Assembly: GCA_021399435.1 (NCBI GenBank)
Contig: JAJTUP010000059.1
Location: forward strand, 124,001 to 188,000
From: Diaporthe sp. PMI_573
Lineage: Eukaryota > Ascomycota > Sordariomycetes > Diaporthales > Diaporthaceae
Length of the DNA: 64,000 nt
Reading direction: 5' to 3'
Shown: positions 1 through 10,063 of the stretch, one piece after another
Numbering within the stretch: position 1 is the first letter of the stretch
Layout of the letters: the number at the start of each line of letters is the position of its first letter
The notes under the pieces: model-generated
Told to the model about the DNA's origin: nothing
Seen by the model: only the letters and a program-made list of their open reading frames with translations
Database searches by the model: none
Program-made: the position numbers and the translations under genes

Positions 1-223
1 GTAATCCACTCACCATGGTCAAATTGGTATACCAGGGGTCCTCGTATTCAACGCGCATGATCTTGTTGAGATCGTTTGCGGCCGAATATCTCGACGGTAC
101 CTCGTCGTCCTGCTCAAGGACCGTAATATTGGAGTAGCCATTTTGAGACAGATGGAGGGCTGTTGACAGGCCGAACGCCCCCGCGCCGATGATAGCGATG
201 TGATCTTGCTTCGAGACGCCCAT
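1..223 (-). CDS. FAD-dependent amine oxidase, N-terminal exon (partial)
   Basis: Only the first exon is in the window. Coding runs from the ATG at 223 down to 14 (70 codons), then a GTGAGT donor opens an intron that leaves the window. The protein starts MGVSKQDH and has the Rossmann dinucleotide motif GAGAFGLS (residues 13-20), a strand ending in the ribose-binding acid (VLEQDD) and then NDLNKIMRVEYEDPWY. That last stretch resembles the DAO-fold fungal sarcosine, pipecolate and fructosyl-amine oxidases. Such enzymes oxidise C-N bonds with FAD and release H2O2, often in peroxisomes; the C-terminus that would carry a targeting signal is not visible. It lies beside proline-catabolic genes, so an imino- or amino-acid substrate is plausible, but this is inference. 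Confidence 0.75.
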   Translation of the reverse strand, partial: MGVSKQDHIAIIGAGAFGLSTALHLSQNGYSNITVLEQDDEVPSRYSAANDLNKIMRVEYEDPWYTNLTMVSGL

Positions 224-857
224 GTTCTGCTGTTTGGGGTGGTATGTGGTCTTGATGTACTTGGATGAAGGCAATTACACAGGCACTCAAAGAATGTCAG
301 GACTTCAACTATTAGTGCTGTGCTGGTCCTTTAAAGAGACGGTTGAAAAATGTATAAGTGAAGTCAATCGCTGAACCTTGATTGACACAAGTGAGTGATT
401 TCACCCGAGAAGCACGCTGGATGATATTCCAATTCCCTGGCAAAGTGAATCTGTGCCGATTCGTCGTAGATAACAGCTCCATCTTGGTCGTCATTCACCA
501 TCGTCAACAGATGACCACGGGCCACTGTCCCGTGTCCGGAGACCGGTGATGTCCATTTCCTTCTGCCCCCACCCTTGCGGTCGGATGGGGTTGGCCATTG
601 CTAGTATCCGCCTCGGGATGGCTTCCGAAATGCGATAAAGCGGGTAAGCGTTACCGGCCCGCCACTACCCACGAGCGAGGAAATGCCCAGATCAACTCTA
701 ATACAGAACACCACTGATAGACTTCGAGAACATCGGATATGTGATGATTCCCCGACAGTAAGCGGTACTGGCTATGGACAGTCCTCTTGGTCTCAGTCTT
801 CTGCGGCAAGCACCAAAACGCCGCGGCTGCTTGTGAGCATTGTCTTTCACCAGCAGC
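224..857. other. divergent promoter region
   Basis: This intergenic stretch separates the leftward FAD oxidase from the rightward carrier-like gene. I see no further gene. Short ORFs here lack recognisable sequence. Confidence 0.5.
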
Positions 858-1866
858 ATGGAACAAGATTCGAAGCACAGTCATTTGCGAGACCATGGCA
901 AAGCCGATTTCCGTCGTCACCTGGTGGCAGACACAACAGCGGCGGCCACATCAGCAGCTATCATAGCCCCCATCATAACAGCCACGGACAGGTGAGCAAA
1001 TGTTTTCTGTGTAGCTGTCTGGTTCGGGTTGTGGAACCAGTCTGAAATATGTTTAAACATGCACTGATTCTCTCCGTAGGTCTGTGGTTGAGAGCGTATC
1101 GACATCGAGTCCATTGCTCAGGACTCTGGCAAAGAACCTGCTCTGTCCGTTCACGCACCCGCGTCGCTTCTTCGCGACCAAGCCCGTCTTTGTGGTGTGG
1201 ACCCTGTACGCAGCCACGTATCTCACGGCCAACGTGACAGAGACGGTGTCTGAGAAGTACTTCGCCATCGAGAAGGCCCTGACCGGGACCATCGTCTCCT
1301 CGGCAGTGTTCATAGTCAACACGCCCCTCGGCGTCTGGAAGGACGTCCGCTTCTCACAGATCTTCAGCACGCCCCAGCAGCCGGAGCCACAGGCGGCCAG
1401 GATCTCACGCGCTGCGGCACAGACGGGGGCGGGAAGCCACAAGGCCATCCCGCCCCAGGCCGCAAGCCCAAGAAAGATGCCCACCTCCGCCACGGCGGCG
1501 TTCCTCCTGCGGGACGTTATCACCGTCTTCGGCACCTTCGCCATCGCGCCTCAGGTGGCGGCCATTATTCCGGACTCCCTGGCGCTCACCGCGCAGGCAA
1601 AAGCGTCGTCATCCCAGCTGCTCGTCCCTGCGCTGACGCAGGTCGTGGCCACCCCCGTGCATCTCCTAGCGTTGGACATGTACAGCCGGCCCGCGCGCCA
1701 GGGGTTCGGAGAGCGCGCCCGCAAGACAACGGAGAAACTCGCCTCGACTACTGTCATGCGTGCCTTCCGCCTCGTCCCGGCTTTTGGGTTTGGGGTCATC
1801 TTCAATAACCACTTGCGCTCTTCACTTAGGACGGGCAGTTCCAAGGGAGATAGCGTGGGACAATGA
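858..1866 (+). CDS. conserved fungal membrane protein, mitochondrial-carrier-like
   Basis: Two exons, 858-991 and 1080-1866, encode 306 residues. The GTGAGC donor at 992 and the acceptor ending at 1079 join ...ITATDR to SVVESVST in frame. The protein begins MEQDSKHSHLRDHGKADFRRHLVADTTAAATSAAIIAPIITATDR, a hydrophobic segment next to a charged region. It continues with FFATKPVFVVWTLYAATYLTANVTE and a second hydrophobic half (TAAFLLRDVITVFGTFAIAPQVAAI). This layout resembles a conserved fungal group distantly related to mitochondrial solute carriers. I do not see intact PX(D/E)XX(K/R) repeats, so a transport role is not shown. Its substrate is unknown. Confidence 0.6.
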
Positions 1867-2591
1867 CAATCGCGCGCAGTTGAATGTTGTCTGAATTGCC
1901 TAGGAGATTCAGCAGCAGCTGATGTGGACTGTTACTGAGCTGATTGATCGGCGGTCATTGCATTTGGTTTGTGGCCATGTGTTCATAAGGCGAACGTGAA
2001 GGTTTAGGCGCAGCGACATTTATAGATATTAGATGATCCAACGAGGCTATGATACCGTCAAATTACAATGAGCAACAGTGGTTCATTCTCCTTCTCACCT
2101 TGAATATGCTTTTAGCCTTGATGCCGAGCCCATGTCTTCATCGGCTCCACAATTTCTTCGCATGGTGCAACGGTGTTTCTGAAATTGCTGGTAATTGCAT
2201 ATACAGTTACAATAAGCTGCACGCAAGGATAGATTAGCATAGTGGGATTGGACGATGCCATCCAGAGTCAAACTACAGTGATGTAGCTGGATATATAAAG
2301 GACATGGCAGTTGCCCAGGCAGTCAATATATCCCAACATATCAATTCATTCCACACTTACTGCTTTCAAACAAATGAAAAGTTGTTTGAGAAGTATTTGG
2401 TTCGAAATAATTCATCACCACTCATTTTCTTCAGTTCTTAAAAAAAAAATTTTGGGGGGGGGGGTTTGCGTTTGGTCCACTGGTCTGTCTTCGCAAAGTC
2501 TTATATGATCCTCGTTGGCAGATCGTGCGCATACGTTCCGGGATGGGACTATCTTGAAACAGCAGAATGATACATCAATTCATACATATGG
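1867..2591. other. convergent intergenic region with homopolymer block
   Basis: This stretch lies between the 3' ends of the carrier-like gene and P5C dehydrogenase. It is AT-rich and has no supported gene. A run of A, T and then G occurs near 2441-2465, and such a triple homopolymer is prone to assembly error. Confidence 0.5.
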
Positions 2592-4452
2592 CTACTCGTT
2601 ACTGGGGTACTTGAAACCAGTCTGCGCAAAGAACTCCTCCTTAATCAGGCGCGGGCTGGTGAAGCGCAACAAAACATTCGAGCTGCCGGCCTTGTCGTTG
2701 GTGCCGCTTGCCCTGCTGCCACCGAAAGACTGTTGGCCGATGAGAGCCGCAGTGGTCTTGCAGTCTGCAGGTTACAAATTGTTAGTAAACGGTACCGGAT
2801 TTTACAAGGGGAGACGGATCACAGCGAGTGGCTTGACTTACTCAGATACAGGTTACCGGCCGAGTACCGCAGCGTATCCTCCGCCTCTCTCAGGGCCCCG
2901 CGGTCGTTGGCGAAGACAGCACCAGTGAGCGCGAAGCCACCACCGCTCTTGTCTACCTGCTCCAGGATGGAGCTCCACTTTTCATCGGGGTAGGTGTAGA
3001 TGGCCAGCACGGGGCCAAAGATCTCCTCATCGAACAGCCGGTGTGTCGGCGAGTCCGCGAGGTAGATTGTCGGCTCAACATAGTAGCCCACCGAGTCGTC
3101 ATACTTACCACCGGCCAGGAGCTTCAGCGAAGGATCCTTGTTGCTGGCATCGATGATACCCTTGATCTTGTCAAATGAGCGACGGTGGATGACGGGGCCC
3201 ATGAAGGCAGAGGTGTCCTTGTCGGGGCTGCCAATGGTAATTTCCTTGACCTTGGACTGGATGCCTTCGAGGAATTCCTTAGATCTTGACTGGGGGAGGT
3301 AGAGACGAGAGGTGGCCGAGCACTTTTGGCCCTGGTATTCAAACGAGCCACGGATGGTGTGGTTGATTGCGCTGGAGATGTCGGCTGACGGGTGGATGAG
3401 GGTGAAGTTCTTGCCGCTCGTCTCCCCGACGACCCGAGGGAAGTCCCGGTACTGCCTCTTGCCAATGCCCTCACCAATCTTGGCGTAGATGGAGCGGAAG
3501 ACGTCAGAGGAACCGACAAAGTTCAGGCCGGAGAACTCCCGGTGGGCAAGTACAGTGGAAGTTATTTGCTCGGCATCACCAGGGACGAACTGGATCACAT
3601 CTGGGGGCAGACCGGCCTCCAAGAGGATCTTGTAGACAATGGTACTAGCATAGATGTTGGACGCTGAGGGCTTCCAGAGCACAACGTTGCCCATCAACGC
3701 GGGCCCGGAGATCAAGTTGCCACCGATAGCGGTGAAGTTGAAAGGCGAGATGGCATAGACGAACCCTTCCAGTGGTCGGTAGTCCAGCCGAGACCACATG
3801 CCATCGCTTCCACGGTCAGGCTGCCTCTCGAGCAGCTCGGCAGCATAGTTGCAGTTGAGCCGGAAGAAATCAGCAAGCTCAGCGGCTGCGTCGACTTCTC
3901 CCTGCCAGATGTTCTTGCCCTGGCCGAGCATAGTAGCTGCGATGAGCTCATACCGGTACTTGGTAGAGACGAGCTCGGCGGCTCTCAGGAAGATGGCGGC
4001 CCGGTCGACAAAGGGCGTCTGCTCCCATGACCTTTTGGCCTTCAGCGCTGACTCAATAGCGCTGGAGACCTGCTGTTTGGTCGCCAAAGGGAACTCGGTA
4101 AAGGTGGTAGCATGCTCGCTGGGCATCGGCTGGCCCTCTGATGCAGACTGCGCCTGAACCTTGCCATTGATGAAGATCTCGCTCTTCAACGGAATTTGAG
4201 ACCTGAGCTTGGCCACCGTCTCTTCGATCTGCTTGCGCTCAGGAGAGCCCTTCCTGTACTCGGGCTAAACAGACGTGTCAGAAAACCATTCCAAGTGCCC
4301 TTTTATGGCGGGTGGGCACCTACATTTGGCTCGTTCCGTGCAGCTGGCAGTCTGAATGGGACGGTTGCCTTCCCTCGGCTTGCAGCTGCGCCTTGCAGGA
4401 CGTTGCGCGCTGCAAGTCTTGCCAGGCGGCTTGGTGCTGCTAATCTGTTCAT
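2592..4452 (-). CDS. prnC: delta-1-pyrroline-5-carboxylate dehydrogenase, mitochondrial
   Basis: Three exons on the minus strand, 4452-4324, 4264-2842 and 2764-2592, give 574 residues. The enzyme oxidises glutamate semialdehyde/P5C to glutamate with NAD+, the second step of proline breakdown, in the mitochondrial matrix. The start MNRLAAPSRLARLAARNVLQ is a basic amphipathic presequence. ALDH landmarks are SPFNFTAIGGN, the general-base Glu in VGETSGKN (about residue 324), the nucleophilic Cys in YQGQKCSA (about 358) and EEIFGPVLAIY. The last intron splits the C-terminal motif, and joining gives GNLYLNCKTTAALIGQQSFGGSRASGTNDKAG, the P5CDH signature. It is divergent from the aldolase and near proline dehydrogenase, as in fungal prn clusters. 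The same enzyme can oxidise the hydroxyproline-derived 3-hydroxy-P5C. Confidence 0.95.
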
Positions 4453-5093
4453 GATGCCGCTGCTACGTGTGCCACAAGGGGAGCCTGAGAGTTGGTGGTG
4501 CTACTCCTCCGTCCGAGCAGGTGGCTATGAGAGCGGCGTTAATGTATAAGTTTGTTGTATCTACGTCACATCCCGTAGTCGGAGACTGGAGCCGGCAGAT
4601 TATATCTACCTACTATCTCGAAAATAGTGGTCGTCCTGTGGTAGCACTAAATCAATCCAACGGAATGGGTGCTACTCCGGCGATGGGGCCCGAGCCGGCT
4701 GTATCCCGTTTTAATGAATAAGATGTGCAGTTATCAGGTCGCCTGTATCGGCCGATCCACTAGCATGTCATGTGTGTCGGATGAGCTTCCGGTCATGCAT
4801 CGACACGCATTAGCGTTGGGCAATGCAACGGCCCATCCGATGCACACTGTGGATGTTACCACGGGAAGATTTCGGGACGCTGGGCTGCCATGTCGGTAGA
4901 CGATGGCAGCATCACGGCCGGTGATTAATATTCTGAGTAGCGAATACCGATGCGCAAGGAGGCAAATATAATCGCGACCGGCCCAGATGAGGATTTTATT
5001 GGGCATCGTACAGTTCTCCAGTCTTCGGTAGAGAAAAGCCCCGGCATCCAGTGTGTAAGCCGTCGCGCAAGCCATCGCCAAACAACAGCGCCA
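4453..5093. promoter_or_regulatory. divergent promoter, P5C dehydrogenase / DapA-family aldolase
   Basis: These 641 bases separate two divergent gene starts and probably carry shared control sites. CCGG occurs at 4677-4680 and 4695-4698. CCGG/CGG half-sites are the kind bound by Zn2Cys6 proline regulators (PrnA/Put3 type), but I cannot show a match to a defined consensus. Confidence 0.35.
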
Positions 5094-6184
5094 ATGGCTG
5101 CAAGTGTTCCCCCGGGCGGTGTTTGGTGCCCTGCCGTCACCTTCTTCAACCCAAATACAGATGAGCTAGACCTGGAGGCACAGGCGATATACTACGCATA
5201 TCTCTCCGAGACTGGGCTAGCTGGTCTAGTCATCCTCGGCACAAATGCGGAAGCGTTTCTGTTGACGCGCGAGGAGCGCAAGACACTCATCGCCACCGCC
5301 CGCAAGGCGATTGGCCCTGAATTCCCCATCATGGCCGGCGTCGGGGCACACTCAACAAAACAAGTCATCGAGCACATCGACGACGCGGCAGAGGCCGGAG
5401 CCAACTGCGTCCTGTTGCTTCCGCCCGCATATTTCGGCAGAGCCTCAACGCCAGCAGTTATCGAGAAATTCTACGCCGACGTCTCCAAGCGCAGCAAGCT
5501 ACCGTAAGCATCACTCTTCTCCTGCCACGGGTCCCCGACTTTTATGATGTTTTGGAATGTTCTAGAATGCAACACTTTAGCATCCGTAGCAGGACTAACG
5601 TCTTCAGAATTGTATTATACAACTTTCCAGGGGTCTGCAACGGCGTCGACCTCTCGTCAGACATCATCACCAGGCTCGCCCAGACGCACGACAACATCGT
5701 CGGGGTCAAACTCACCTGCGGCTCCGTGGCCAAGATCGTCCGCCTCGCGGCTGCTCTCCCACCTTCAAGATTCGCGACCTTCGGCGGCCAGTCCGACTTC
5801 ATCATAGGCGGGCTGAGCTCCGGCTCCGTTGGCTGCATCGCGGCGTTTGCAAACGTCTTCCCCAAGACAATCGTAAAAGTCTATGATCTCTACCGCCAGG
5901 GGAAACATGATGAGGCGTTGAGGATCCACCAGACGTGCGCACTGGCAGAGCAGCAGATCAAGGAGGGCATCGGCGCGACAAAGTATGCTGCTGCTATCCG
6001 CAGTGCCACCTATGCCGGAATCAAGGACGCAGAGAAGAAACTACAACCAAGGACACCATATACCCCATTGGCTGAGACGGCCAAGGTGACGATTCGAAAA
6101 GGAACTGAGGAATGTGCAAAGATCGAAGAAGGTCTCCCACTTCGTGGTTCTGGACGCTTTGGGTCGATTTCAAGTCGACTTTAG
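5094..6184 (+). CDS. DapA-family aldolase, probable 4-hydroxy-2-oxoglutarate aldolase
   Basis: Exons 5094-5503 and 5608-6184 encode 328 residues. The joined protein has the DHDPS/NAL TIM-barrel marks: GTNAEA at 49-54 (place of the phosphate/carboxylate GTTGE loop), the catalytic Tyr in LYNFPG (Tyr141) and the Schiff-base Lys in VGVKLTCG (Lys171). Family members cleave or form 2-oxo acids, releasing pyruvate. Fungal members include 4-hydroxy-2-oxoglutarate aldolase and 3-deoxy-hexulosonate aldolase. Beside proline dehydrogenase and P5C dehydrogenase the best guess is cleavage of 4-hydroxy-2-oxoglutarate from hydroxyproline to pyruvate and glyoxylate. A pyrroline-hydroxycarboxylate deaminase is an alternative in the same family. 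I chose the ATG at 5094 because it directly precedes the conserved GGVWCPAVTFF. The single intron is a family A introner-like copy. Confidence 0.85.
5504..5607 (+). repeat. introner-like intron, family A, copy 1
   Basis: This 104-nt spliceosomal intron of the aldolase gene starts GTAAGC and ends CTTCAG. Removing it gives KRSKLP-IVLYNFPG in frame. It shares the core TGTTTTGGAATGTT (5548-5561), the preceding CACGGGTCC block, and ATCCGTAGCAGGACTAAC up to the branch point, with introns at 10218 and 15051 in other genes. Similarity stops at the branch point. Confidence 0.85.
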
Positions 6185-6351
6185 GAGAGACGACACCTCA
6201 ATTTATAAGTAGCAGTCCGCCATGTAGAAAGACAATGATTCAAGAGACGTAACCATTTCTGAGCGGAAATGCTCACTTTGCTACTCGAGCTTTCGGCCCT
6301 GGTTGTTGAATTGGAGAACTTGTAATATCAAAGCCCTGCTTCTATGCGAGT

Positions 6352-7319
6352 CTAATAATGCCTGGTGTCGTTCACGTGAGGATCTTTCCCCTTCATCAGC
6401 CGAGCAATTGTGACAGCTTCACGAAGACCACGACCGACGTGGCCTCGAACACCACCTTCCTCGAGTACCATTAAGCCCCCAATCGTGCATCCTTCAGGGG
6501 AGGTACCTTGATCCCTGAGGATGCTCGGGTGGATTCCGCTCTGCAAGAGGGCAGCGGTTCCAAGCATTGACTGCACAACGATATCTGTGGCCTCTTTCCT
6601 CGGCACGCCCACAGCAACCGAGGAGTCTACCAACGCGTCGACAATCACGGCAAAGAATGCTGGCGTGGATCCCCCAACCGCGGTGAACGCGTCCAGCAGC
6701 CGTGGGGGCAGGTGCACTGCCTTGCCTACGTGGTTGAATATTGAGTCCGTGATCTCGAGGTACTCAGGAGGCAGACTCGGATCGGGCGACTCGATTGCAG
6801 TTATGGATTGGCCGACAGTAGCCGCGATATTGGGCAATGCGCGCACGACATGGGCCCTCGATTCCCCGGCGGTGGCACCATCGGGGAGGGCAGCCTCGAG
6901 TTCCTGTCTGGTCCAGCCTGCAACGATGCTGATGAACAACTTGCCCTTGAGAGAGACATTCTCCAGGCCCGATCGCGTCAGCAGGTCGCGGACGTCTGCA
7001 GGGTCGGCTCCCACCAAGACCACGTCAGAGTCCTTGACAGCGTTCGCATTTTGATTCCTCAAGATCCGCAGACGGTCCTCGGGCACCCCAGCGAATTTGT
7101 CACGCAGTCGCTTCTCAGACTGCTCACTCCGCACACAGGCAATGAATCGGTCGATCTTGAGCGACCCTCCCCCTTTCCCTGAGGCCTCAAGCAGGCTTGT
7201 CAGGATAGCTGTTCCAAGGTTTCCTATTTGCCACAAAACATTAATATATTTCACGCCTCAGTGTTTGACGGGAGGTGGGATAGCAACGTACCACAACCTA
7301 GGACACACAGGGACAACAT
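6352..7319 (-). CDS. pyrroline-5-carboxylate reductase
   Basis: Exons 7319-7292 and 7223-6352 encode 299 residues. The tiny first exon gives MLSLCVLGC, and splicing completes the dinucleotide motif GCGNLGTAI (residues 8-16), so the start is well fixed. Later landmarks are VRALPNIAATVGQS and the P5CR signature region AVGGSTPAFFAVIVDALVDSSVAVGVPRKEATDIVVQSMLGTAALL followed by LRDQGTSPEGCTIGGLMVLEEGGVRG. The enzyme reduces P5C to proline with NAD(P)H. It ends 168 bases from the convergent aldolase and sits between two proline-catabolic genes, which is unusual for a biosynthetic enzyme. It may recycle P5C or act on a hydroxylated or different imine. No mitochondrial presequence is visible, so it is probably cytosolic. 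Confidence 0.9.
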
Positions 7320-7812
7320 GTTGGAGTCGCGAGATGTACTATCAGGCCTGAGTGGCGTACGTAACGAAAATGGGAGGCCAAGAGGGAGTGGGGAGACAGA
7401 GAGGGGATTGGTCACGGCTGAGCATTGAATGCGATCTTACACATCGTCGCATGCGCCTTGACATCTATTTTTGCTTTCTTTTTGACCTTGGAAATGCAAT
7501 GTGAAGACGATCCCGGCTCACGTGCATGCAGAGGACCTTCGTGTGCCGTCTTATCTTGACGGGAGAGCCGGCGTCTCCGGTGCCGCATCGGAAACCCACC
7601 CGATGCTCTGACCCACACCCCGCTCATGGTGATCGGGTTTCAGAGGTTCGTACCGTACCCGATAAGAACGTGATCGAGTGACACGAAGGTGAATCGCTAG
7701 ATAGAGGAAGCTCGGGTCGTCACAAGCGGCTTTGTTCGGGAGATATGGTTGTTTGTTCATGGTGATATCATTGATGAGGCATGCTATGTACGGAATAACC
7801 AGGCTAGTAGGA
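7320..7812. other. intergenic region, P5C reductase promoter
   Basis: This gap lies between the start of P5C reductase and the 3' end of proline dehydrogenase, both on the minus strand. No gene or repeat is recognised. Confidence 0.4.
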
Positions 7813-9270
7813 TCACGCTCCAAACTTGAGTCTCCTCCACGCCTCAGACTTGAGTGCCGTGTACTCATCAGTCGTCCGCATCACCGCGTCGCGGTTCTCA
7901 ACGGCTCTCCGCAGCAGATAGGCCACGCACTCGCCCATGCTTCCCCACGTAGAGCATTTGAAGACCTCCGGACCGGAACTGGGCCCGGTCCTCTCAGCAA
8001 GTAGCGAGAAGCTCACCTCGTCCGACATCCCGTGCAGCTGGCCGTAGCCTACAGGCACGGTGGGAAGGCCCTGCCTCGTCCGTTCCTGGTGCAGTCTGTG
8101 AGCCCCGAGGACGCTCTCCCTATTATGGCTGGCCAAGAAAAGGTTCACCGAGGGGAACGGCTTGCCGCCCTCGGCTCCAAATCCACCAATTTTCTGCTTG
8201 ATCGCACCCCTGGCAATACCGTTGTATGCATCATCGGTATCCTGCTTGCAGTCGTGAATCAAGGAGCGATCGTCTGAGAGGATGTAAGCGCCGCGTACCA
8301 GCTTGAGACCGAGAGTGAATCCGTCCTTGCTGGCCGCCTCGAGGTGCTGGGCGAGCACGTCCGGCGTGCGCTTCAAGTAGGCCTGGTAGGTGTTGTAGAC
8401 GACGGCGGAACCGTCGCGGTTGAACTTGCGCATGGCGTCAAGTGTGGCCGCGGCGATGCCCTTCTGGAAATGCTGTGACTCGGCGTCGACAATGACTCTG
8501 ATTGAACGTGCCTTACTCTTGGCGCAGACTTCCTCCATGGCATCGGTGAACTGTTGTGGTGGGGATTGACCGGTGGCGAAGGCTTCAGTGACACTGGGAC
8601 CCGCTCCGCTCAATCTGGTTTGTGAAATTAGCCAATGGCTCCGGGAAACAGATGTGCGTGGAAAGACTCCAGGAGCATATTACGAGGAAAAAGTTTGGCA
8701 CCCATGAGAACTCAGAAAGACCAGTTCAACTTACTTGAGCGCAAGATAATCCCCATCCTCGATCAGCTTCATCGTCTCGAGCGTACCATTCCGCCACTCG
8801 TCAATGTGCTTGCAGAACGCAACATCAGAGTCAACCGCCATTTTAGGTTCAGATACACCTTTCATGCCTGACTTGTCAGACCGATGGTCGAAGACCGTCT
8901 CGCGAGCATATGTAAGAATGACACCGCTGAACCCAAGGTCTTTGAGACGGCGGACACATTGTCTGGTCTCCCATGGCGTCTCGCCGGCACAAAACTGATT
9001 GTAGAATGTTTTCTTGAGAATTGCATGAATTAAAGGATTTCTGTCGACGCTGAGAAGGTAGCCTCTTCCAGGCTGGGAGAGGAAAGATAATATCTTGAGG
9101 CAAGGTATGAGGAGTACTTTCTTGGATGAAACCCCCGCTATGAATAAGGACCTTATTAGGTTGCCAGTAGGCAAAACCGCGAGGGGTGGGCGAGTAGCGA
9201 CTGGTGGGGGAGCCGTGATGACATGAGAGGCAGATCGTAAAGATCCAAAGAAGCGGTTGACTTTTTTCAT
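7813..9270 (-). CDS. prnD: proline dehydrogenase (proline oxidase), mitochondrial
   Basis: Exons 9270-8735 and 8614-7813 encode 445 residues, joined as LALK-LSGAG. The FAD enzyme oxidises proline to P5C at the inner mitochondrial membrane. Landmarks are the N-terminal helix LPTGNLIRSLFIAGVSSKK, TFYNQFCAGET, GVILTYARETVFDH, VDAESQ (about 222), YNTYQAYLK, LVRGAY (284-289), LASHN, the FAD-site YGQLHGMSDEVSF (about 369) and a C-terminal substrate helix with ENRDAVMRT. The start at 9270 gives a basic N-terminus (MKKVNRFFGSLRSASH) that fits a presequence. It is divergent from the amino-acid permease. The same fold includes hydroxyproline dehydrogenases, so both substrates are possible. Confidence 0.93.
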
Positions 9271-10063
9271 AGCAATGTCTATGTCGATTTCGAAGTGATG
9301 GCTCGACTCCTCAGCGAAGCAGGTGGATCTACAGCAGAGAAGATGTGCCTCATGGTCCTCAAGCCGTCGAGGACGATATGGGGACGACGAACAACAACTT
9401 AATAACTACCTCCTAGGTTGCGTTACGCTTAGTTTCGGATGGGACACGGTAGTAGCGGTCCGTCCACGCTCTTACACACCATTGGTCAATGATGCCGATA
9501 TCGTCAAGCGCCCGGATCCAGAAGCGATGATAACTGTCACCTGGACAGCTTCCGGCAGCACAACACATGCAGGAGCCCGTTCACGGCCCTGGCCGCGTTC
9601 ATCTCGCATAATCGTGATGGCACTGCAGATATCAGTCCAGTCCCAGCCATGCATGTTGCACCTATCAACTTACTCGATTTCCCATCGCCCGCTTGCGCCT
9701 ATCACGGGTGATACCGTCGGACGCGGTGGCGATAAGGCTGATTATATAAGTGACCAACGGGAGTCCATCCGATCCCAAGACTACACTTCCACCCCGGTCT
9801 ACCCCAGATTCCACAGCAATGGGCCTGGGGTACCATTGAGCAGATAAGAGATCAGGGCGACAGCTGCGGCCGGCTTAGCCGATGCACAATGTCGGGCTCA
9901 TTTCCGTCTCCGGGTGGTAGTAGATTGGTCGAGCCAGGTAACATTCTAGACTCCAGTATTTAATCCATTTTTGAATTTCCTGTTACACAATCAGGTACTG
10001 TACAGTACCCGCAGTTCCCCCCCAATTGATTCTCAGGTCCACTTCCTTGACCTCCACGTGGTC
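9271..10063. promoter_or_regulatory. divergent promoter, proline dehydrogenase / amino-acid permease
   Basis: These 793 bases lie between two divergent starts, the arrangement of the fungal prnD-prnB control region. HGATAR-type sites for nitrogen GATA factors are visible at about 9730 (CGATAAG) and 9846 (AGATAAG). A TATA-like run (TTATATAA) is near 9741-9748, and CGG/CCGG half-sites are scattered through the region. An ORF of 174 codons here (9323-9847) has no protein-like features. Confidence 0.45.

Noticed and set aside
6608..6700. plus-strand ORFs across the P5C reductase, P5C dehydrogenase and DHODH genes
   Set aside because: They are antisense shadows of well-supported enzymes.
9323..9847. 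174-codon ORF between proline dehydrogenase and permease
   Set aside because: It lies in the expected divergent promoter, with no homology-like pattern.
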